A stretch of 10,657 nt of DNA, from positions 1 to 10,657 of the forward strand of contig DBYF01000037.1 of assembly GCA_002310155.1 (NCBI GenBank), written 5' to 3'. How positions within the stretch are numbered: position 1 is the stretch's first letter; each line of letters opens with the position of its first letter. The notes under the pieces were generated by a model. That model had not been told where the DNA came from, did not search any database, and worked only from the letters and a program-made list of their open reading frames with translations. The translations under genes were made by a program, and so were the position numbers. This stretch comes from Mageeibacillus sp. UBA1193. GTDB lineage: Bacteria > Bacillota > Clostridia > Saccharofermentanales > Saccharofermentanaceae. Below are positions 6,234-10,657 of the stretch, in pieces.

Positions 6234-7406
6234 ATGAAAAAGAGAATTGCACTTTATATCTGCTGCGTAATGATCCTGAATCTTGCTTGCGCATGCAGTT
6301 CCAAGACTGAATCCACTACCAAGAAAACGAAGAAAACAAAGGTATCTAAAGCGACTACCGAGGCAACAGATGTAATCGATGATACAGATGATACTGACGT
6401 GCCTGATGATACAGTTGCTCCGAAGAAGGCTCCCAAGGACACGACACAAGCAACAACAACCGCACTTGCGAAACAGGTCTCCGTACAGCTGAATGACACC
6501 CAGCAGATCAACTGGGTCGAGGTAAAAGATCCGTACGGCTATACTTCCATAAAAGTTCCGGATACCTGGCAGGTCGAGTTTATTCTTACAGACCTCATCG
6601 GCTACGGTCTTATCGCGCATGACACGACCTGTCCGGACCGTATCTTTGTATTCAAGCTTCTCGCCTCCCCGTTCCTCAAATCCAAAGCAGCTCATGACTT
6701 CTGGTCCAAGAATGCTTACGGTGATTATATGGGAGGCACGAACGACTTCGTTAAAAATCCGTATCTGACTTCACCGACGACAGAAGGATTCTTCACAGAG
6801 TGTGCGCCTGACTATCTCACGATGCCGAACTTCTCAAAGATCGCCGTCCTTGAGGAAAACAACGCGATCTTCGGTGACCTGCTCGAGGGCACATGTACAT
6901 CCCCGAACGGGAATCCCATCACCGGCGTCTTCGGCGGATCTGTATGGAACACGATCGATTACCCGATGAACGGAATCGACTGTGGATGGTACAGTGTTTC
7001 CAACGTTCTGGTAATGGCAGCTCCGGAAGAAGACTATACAAACTGGATCCCTGTTATGACCGAGATGTTCAACTCTATCTACTTCAGCGAACAGTTCATG
7101 CAGGACAGAAACCGTGAATGGGCACAGATCATCGGAACATCCCAGTATCTCAGCAAAATGGCTGACCAGATGGGCGATATGATCATGGACACATGGAACA
7201 AGTCGATGGAAACGTACGACATCCTCTCTCAGATGCGAAGCGATTCCACTCTGGGACGTGAACGTGTCGTAGATAATGAGACCGGTGAGATCTATTACGC
7301 ACCGAACGGATTCTCCGGAGAGTATGACGGAACACGCTACTCCCCGCTTTCTGAGAACGATCCACGATACAGAGATCCTGTTGTAGGAACGCTCACTTAT
7401 GACTAA
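6234..7406 (+). CDS. Lipoprotein with Lys/Thr/Asp-rich linker; function unknown
   Basis: The 390-residue product has a lipoprotein signal peptide (MKKRIALYICCVMILNLACAC) with Cys21 as the likely lipidation site. A low-complexity linker of Thr, Lys, Ala and Asp runs to about residue 80. A larger folded region begins near residue 93, with DPYGYTSIKVPDTWQ at 99-113. This resembles the start of small PsbP/serine-hydrolase-inhibitor-like lipoprotein domains, in which a surface module follows 'YxSixVPdxW', but I do not assign a family. Near the C-terminus RVVDNETGEIYYAPNGF (about 344-360) is followed by DGTRYSPL. This is a pattern common at the end of extracytoplasmic proteins, and its function is unknown to me. 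GGAGG lies seven bases before the ATG. It is transcribed alone, divergent from the acyltransferase gene. It is followed by a GC-rich hairpin at 7458-7485. Confidence 0.85.
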   Translation: MKKRIALYICCVMILNLACACSSKTESTTKKTKKTKVSKATTEATDVIDDTDDTDVPDDTVAPKKAPKDTTQATTTALAKQVSVQLNDTQQINWVEVKDPYGYTSIKVPDTWQVEFILTDLIGYGLIAHDTTCPDRIFVFKLLASPFLKSKAAHDFWSKNAYGDYMGGTNDFVKNPYLTSPTTEGFFTECAPDYLTMPNFSKIAVLEENNAIFGDLLEGTCTSPNGNPITGVFGGSVWNTIDYPMNGIDCGWYSVSNVLVMAAPEEDYTNWIPVMTEMFNSIYFSEQFMQDRNREWAQIIGTSQYLSKMADQMGDMIMDTWNKSMETYDILSQMRSDSTLGRERVVDNETGEIYYAPNGFSGEYDGTRYSPLSENDPRYRDPVVGTLTYD

Positions 7407-7457
7407 GCCGATAGATACATATAGACCTCTTTTCTACATGTAGTTTCTATATTGAAA

Positions 7458-7485
7458 GGGGCTGACTCAGTAATGAGGCAGCCCC
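7458..7485. terminator. GC-rich hairpin between convergent genes, probable terminator
   Basis: GGGGCTG at 7458-7464 pairs with CAGCCCC at 7479-7485. Inside this, CTCA/TGAG pairs add four more after one A-G mismatch, around a GTAA loop. The stem lies 51 bases past the stop of the plus-strand lipoprotein gene and 26 bases past the stop of the TrkH/KtrB gene. It could therefore serve both. Neither side has a long T-run (AATTCATTT on the plus strand, TTTC on the minus strand), so efficiency is uncertain. A weaker inverted repeat (ATATAG/CTATAT around the palindrome CTACATGTAG) lies just upstream at about 7418-7451. Confidence 0.6.
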
Positions 7486-7511
7486 AATTCATTTCGACTT
7501 AAACATATTCT

Positions 7512-8963
7512 TTAACCAAGGTGGATCTTAGCTTCAGGATATACGCTCTTGACCTTGTTCTTATCCTTTGTAACAAGACCCATAGCGAATGTCAGAGGTC
7601 CGACACGGCCGAGGAACATGACCGGAATGATCGCCATCTGTCCTAAGAGTGAGAAACTCGGCGTAGCGGCAGACGACAATCCTACCGTACCGAAAGCCGA
7701 AGCAGATTCAAACAGCAGATCCAGGAATGTGAATTGTCCTGAAGCGATCAGGTCCCGCTCAGTCACTGATAATACGCAGGTAAGAAGCAGCATCAAAAGG
7801 AATCCGAGAGAAAAGATCGTAAGAGCACGCTGCACAGTAGATCTCTCCACGCGGTGATTCTTAATGACAACTTCATTCTTACCGGTAATGTCGCACTTAA
7901 CGGCACTCACGAGAAGTGCGAATGCCTGCACCTTAATACCACCACCTGTAGATCCGGCACCTGCACCGATGAACATCAGGATAACGCAGAGCACCTTGGT
8001 GCAGTCTCTCATAGCAAGAAGATCGATCGAGTTCATACCTGCGGTACGAAGTGACATCGACTGGAAAAGCGAAGCGTTCAGTTTCTCACCGATCGACAGA
8101 TTACCGATCGTAAGACCGGCATCATTTGTAAACTCCATCGCAAAGATAAGGATGGTACCCAAAGCCAGAAGGAACACCGTCATGAAGAAAGCCAGACGGG
8201 TATGGAATTTCATATGGATATTCGTGCGCTCCTTCTTATCGTGTTTGATAAGAGTCTTGATCTTTCTCGAGGAATAATCGATCAGGTCTTTCCAGACGTG
8301 GAAACCGAGGCCACCGGAGAAAATAAGGAATGTAGCTGTCAGCATAACGAGCGTATTCCCATTAAACGCGGTAAAACTCGAGTACGGACCGGATGCCGTA
8401 TCACCCATCAGGTCAAAACCGGCATTACAGAAAGCCGAGATAGATGTGAACAGAGCTTTAAACAACCCCTCACCTGTTCCGAATTCAGGAACAAACTGAG
8501 TTGCGAAAAGAATGAATCCAATAAATTCAAAGCCGAATGTCATCATTACGATTGTCTTCAGAAGGCCCTTTAATTCAGAGAACGAAAAGCTGCCGCTGTT
8601 CTCCTGTGCAAGGACTCTCGTACGGACAGAGACTTTCCTTCTGAAAAGATGAACGGCAAACGAATAGATCGTTACAAGTCCGAGACCACCGACCTGGATC
8701 AGGATCATCAGTATGATCCTGCCGAAAGTATTAAAGGTCGTTGCCGTATCACGAACGATCAGACCTGTAACGCAAGTAGCTGATACTGTTGTAAAAAGAG
8801 AATCGGCAAATCCGATACTTTCGCCGGAATTCGTGGCAAACGGCATCATCAGCAGAATCGTACCGACAGCCATGATAAGCAGGAAGCTGGCTACGATTAC
8901 TCGTGCCGGACGGTCCATCATCCACTGGACGATCTTTTTTGTCTTGCTTCGACGAACAAGCAT
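7512..8963 (-). CDS. ktrB: TrkH/KtrB-type potassium (or sodium-coupled potassium) uptake channel subunit
   Basis: This 483-residue membrane protein is the ion-conducting subunit of a Trk/Ktr potassium uptake system. Four repeats of the M1-P-M2 type are visible. Their pore-loop filters contain the conserved Gly: TCVTGL (63-68), CNAGF (179-183), RTAGM (306-310) and GTVGL (425-429). The Gly-rich IGAGAGSTGGGIK at about 332-344 matches the intramembrane gating loop of KtrB/TrkH. LGRVGPLTFAMGL at about 451-463 and the C-terminal YPEAKIHLG fit KtrB-like members. The length is near that of this family. The ATG directly follows the TAA of the RCK gene (TAAATG), with no good Shine-Dalgarno at the usual distance, so translation probably depends on coupling with the upstream gene. 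It is the last gene of a potassium operon. TrkH is an equally reasonable family label. Confidence 0.93.
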   Translation of the reverse strand: MLVRRSKTKKIVQWMMDRPARVIVASFLLIMAVGTILLMMPFATNSGESIGFADSLFTTVSATCVTGLIVRDTATTFNTFGRIILMILIQVGGLGLVTIYSFAVHLFRRKVSVRTRVLAQENSGSFSFSELKGLLKTIVMMTFGFEFIGFILFATQFVPEFGTGEGLFKALFTSISAFCNAGFDLMGDTASGPYSSFTAFNGNTLVMLTATFLIFSGGLGFHVWKDLIDYSSRKIKTLIKHDKKERTNIHMKFHTRLAFFMTVFLLALGTILIFAMEFTNDAGLTIGNLSIGEKLNASLFQSMSLRTAGMNSIDLLAMRDCTKVLCVILMFIGAGAGSTGGGIKVQAFALLVSAVKCDITGKNEVVIKNHRVERSTVQRALTIFSLGFLLMLLLTCVLSVTERDLIASGQFTFLDLLFESASAFGTVGLSSAATPSFSLLGQMAIIPVMFLGRVGPLTFAMGLVTKDKNKVKSVYPEAKIHLG

Positions 8964-9617
8964 TTACTGCACCATCGCTTTCCAGATCGCTTCTATATCC
9001 TTCTTCGCGCAAACCATCATAATCTGATCCCCGGCGTGCATAACTGTACTACCGACTGGAGTGATCGTTCCGCCGTCATCTCCTGCCATAACAACGACAC
9101 GGGAGTTATGGATGAACTTGTACTCGATCATCGTCTTACCGCACGCGTCAGACTTCTCAGACAATACGAACTCGATAAGCACGTGATCGGAATTCTTGAT
9201 CCTGTGAACAATACGGAGGCCCTGGAAATCGATCTCCTGCTCGATCATGCTTGCGAGGATCTGAGTACCGGAGAATGCGCGGTCAATACCGAAATGCTCC
9301 ATGATCTGACGGTTCTTCGGATTATTAACTCTGGCGATTGCCTTTGCTACTCCCAATTTGTTCTTAGCGATCTGACATGCGATAAGATTCGTCTCGTCCT
9401 GATTCGTCAGGGCAACAATCATGTTTGCGTCCTTACAGGCCTCATGCAAAACAGGGTAAGCAGATCCATCGCCGTTGATTACCTCAGCGACCTGACTGTC
9501 GGCAAATTTCTTAGCCGCATTAGGATCTTTATCGATAATGACGATCTCATCTGCCTGTTCCAGTTCGTGAATAAGATAGTGAGCAAGCTTTCCGGCGCCA
9601 ACGATTACGATCTTCAT
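8964..9617 (-). CDS. ktrA: Single-RCK TrkA/KtrA potassium uptake regulatory subunit
   Basis: This 217-residue cytosolic protein has one RCK_N (TrkA-N) domain followed by one RCK_C domain, as in KtrA. Proteobacterial TrkA, in contrast, is a double-length protein. The Rossmann nucleotide-binding loop is canonical: VIVGAGKLA at about 4-12, with acidic residues at the end of beta-2 (IIDKD, 27-31). NGDGS at 48-52 and ALTNQDETNLIACQIAK at 69-85 are typical. The RCK_C domain spans about 130-215 (CGKTMIEYKF, GDQIMMVC). It should bind ATP/ADP or NAD(H) and gate the TrkH/KtrB channel encoded next. The ATG at 9617 was preferred over an upstream TTG at 9626 because it begins directly at the first beta strand. 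No strong Shine-Dalgarno precedes either start. The gene follows the second RCK gene by 18 bases and its stop abuts the channel gene's start. Confidence 0.92.
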   Translation of the reverse strand: MKIVIVGAGKLAHYLIHELEQADEIVIIDKDPNAAKKFADSQVAEVINGDGSAYPVLHEACKDANMIVALTNQDETNLIACQIAKNKLGVAKAIARVNNPKNRQIMEHFGIDRAFSGTQILASMIEQEIDFQGLRIVHRIKNSDHVLIEFVLSEKSDACGKTMIEYKFIHNSRVVVMAGDDGGTITPVGSTVMHAGDQIMMVCAKKDIEAIWKAMVQ

Positions 9618-9635
9618 ACTTTTCAATCAAGCGAT

Positions 9636-10265
9636 TCAGACTTTCTTCTCAGCCAGAACCAGCTTATCTCCCTTCTCCAGTTTCATATTCGGCAGAGTCG
9701 TAATAAACTCATCATGACGAATAATAGCAAAAATATGACGTCCTTCAGAGTCCTCAACATCACGCACTTTCGCACCCGCAAAATTATCTGTCAGTTCGAT
9801 AACAGTAAATGCCAGACTGTTTCCGAATATATTAGACATGCACTGTCCGACATAATCTTCCTTCTTCAGTTTGCCATCGATCGCGCGCAGAAACGCATCC
9901 GCGGTCAGAACCGTAGAAGAAATAGAAAGGAATCCGCCATCGTCGAAGATATGGTAGTCTTCCGAGGCGAAAACACGTGTAATAACTGTTTTAACATTGA
10001 AAATGTCTCTAGCGATCTCAGAAGCCATAAGATTCTGGTTCTCACTCTCGCTCATCGCACAGACGATATCCATGGAACCGATATCAGCTTCTTTAAGAAT
10101 ATCTATATCAATAATGATACCGTTGATCGTCAGGATTCCGAGATTATACTGTTGCTCGATCTCCTGTGCTTTCGGATCGACCAGTACGCATGTATGTCCC
10201 TTCTCAATCAAGCGTTTCATCAGGAAAAGGCTTGAGCGCGAAGCACCCAAAATCATTATCTGCAT
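9636..10265 (-). CDS. Second single-RCK TrkA-type subunit with a degenerate nucleotide-binding loop
   Basis: This 209-residue protein also has an RCK_N and RCK_C architecture. It shows IMILGASRSSLFLMKRL at about 3-19, an acidic end of beta-2 (LVD, 28-30), and AMSESENQNLMASEIAR at 70-86, which parallels the usual TNxDExN motif. The RCK_C domain ends with MKLEKGDKLVLAEKKV. The glycine-rich loop is GASRSS where most relatives have GxGxxG, and the region after beta-3 reads NGIIID instead of NGDxx. Nucleotide binding may thus be altered. It probably assembles with the neighbouring canonical RCK subunit on the TrkH/KtrB channel, which I infer from gene order. The ATG at 10265 was chosen because GGAGG lies eight bases upstream. 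A TTG at 10280 precedes this Shine-Dalgarno. It follows the RNA methyltransferase gene by 20 bases. Confidence 0.9.
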   Translation of the reverse strand: MQIMILGASRSSLFLMKRLIEKGHTCVLVDPKAQEIEQQYNLGILTINGIIIDIDILKEADIGSMDIVCAMSESENQNLMASEIARDIFNVKTVITRVFASEDYHIFDDGGFLSISSTVLTADAFLRAIDGKLKKEDYVGQCMSNIFGNSLAFTVIELTDNFAGAKVRDVEDSEGRHIFAIIRHDEFITTLPNMKLEKGDKLVLAEKKV

Positions 10266-10285
10266 GAAAACGGCCTCCAAATATG

Positions 10286-10657
10286 TTATTGATCCGTCCC
10301 GTTTGCCAGTAGATACCCGAGGATCGATGCTGCAGAAGCAGCATTTAATGACTCGGCACGACCCGGCATTGGTATCTTAATCAGTATATCACAACCAGAC
10401 GAAGTGCAATCCCTTAATCCATTCGCCTCATTTCCGATCCAAAGTGCTGCGGAAGTCGGGAAAACAGTACTTCTAAGGTCTTTTCCCTTAAGATGCGCAC
10501 CGATCGACGGAACACCTTTTTCTTTCAGTGTCTCAAGGATCTTTTCACTATCCGGAAATGATATCAGCGGAATATGGAAACAGGATCCCATGGAAGCCCG
10601 AAGTGCTTTTTCATTATATGGATCAACACTATCCTCCGTGAAAAGCACTGCTGTATA
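10286..10657 (-). CDS. SpoU/TrmH-family RNA 2'-O-methyltransferase, C-terminal part (cut by window edge)
   Basis: The last 123 residues of a gene that continues past the right edge. Family signatures are clear. DPYNEKALRASMGSCFHIPL at about 12-31 is the segment near SpoU motif 1/2. ALWIGNEANGL at 71-81 and IKIPMPGRAESLNAASAASI at 93-112 form the knotted SAM-binding site. Such enzymes methylate the 2'-OH of a ribose in rRNA or tRNA using S-adenosylmethionine. The target and whether an N-terminal substrate-binding domain is present cannot be seen here. Its TAA lies 20 bases before the ATG of the second RCK gene and no terminator is evident between, so it is likely in the same transcript as the potassium genes. 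Promoters for this operon lie outside the window. Confidence 0.92.
   Translation of the reverse strand, partial: YTAVLFTEDSVDPYNEKALRASMGSCFHIPLISFPDSEKILETLKEKGVPSIGAHLKGKDLRSTVFPTSAALWIGNEANGLRDCTSSGCDILIKIPMPGRAESLNAASAASILGYLLANGTDQ

Noticed and set aside
7418..7451. The ATATAG/CTATAT inverted repeat around CTACATGTAG as a separate terminator
   Set aside because: The stem is AT-rich and interrupted and has no T-run. The GC-rich hairpin just downstream is a better terminator candidate.
9036..10235. A 399-codon plus-strand open frame opposite both RCK genes
   Set aside because: It runs antisense across two clear RCK genes and their gap, has no ribosome binding site, and its translation shows no family pattern. 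Scarcity of Leu TTA/CTA and Ser TCA codons in the real genes leaves few stops on the other strand.

Overview
The window looks like chromosomal DNA from a Gram-positive anaerobe of the Bacillota, probably class Clostridia. This is inferred from mid-range GC content, strong AGGAGG-type ribosome binding sites, three lipoproteins with Gram-positive-style Ser/Thr/Pro-rich linkers, and a Ktr-type potassium uptake system. I see no rRNA, tRNA, CRISPR array, insertion sequence, prophage gene or integration site. The window is ordinary core/accessory chromosome with several unrecognised envelope proteins.

Layout, left to right. Positions 1-128 hold no gene I can support. A minus-strand cluster (3987 down to 129) encodes, in transcription order, a lipoprotein with two similar beta-rich domains, a small zinc-ribbon/coiled-coil/multi-TM membrane protein, an ADP-ribosylglycohydrolase, and a single-pass membrane protein with a very acidic N-terminal tail. 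Gaps are 17, 34 and 4 bases. A divergent plus-strand lipoprotein gene (4096-4710) shares a compact intergenic region with this cluster, where two extended -10 promoters lie back to back. That gene converges on a minus-strand membrane acyltransferase gene (4726-6015), and its terminator hairpin lies inside the acyltransferase's last codons. A 218-base AT-rich divergent region leads to a third lipoprotein gene (6234-7406, plus strand). A GC-rich hairpin at 7458-7485 separates it from a minus-strand potassium-uptake operon: a SpoU-type RNA methyltransferase (cut by the right edge), two single-RCK TrkA/KtrA-type regulatory subunits, and one TrkH/KtrB-type channel.

How the genes fit together. The potassium operon is the only block with a clear joint function: an ion-conducting TrkH/KtrB subunit gated by cytosolic nucleotide-binding RCK subunits. 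One of these has a canonical Rossmann loop and one a degenerate loop. The ADP-ribosylglycohydrolase cluster is the most open question: the enzyme family removes ADP-ribose from targets, but its three neighbours are envelope proteins of unknown role. The acyltransferase presumably modifies a cell-envelope or exported glycan. No clearly novel system is evident. The most notable signals are the ADP-ribosylglycohydrolase/envelope cluster, the paired unequal RCK subunits, overlapping divergent promoters, a terminator embedded in coding sequence, and an approximately four-fold excess of GATC in the coding DNA.
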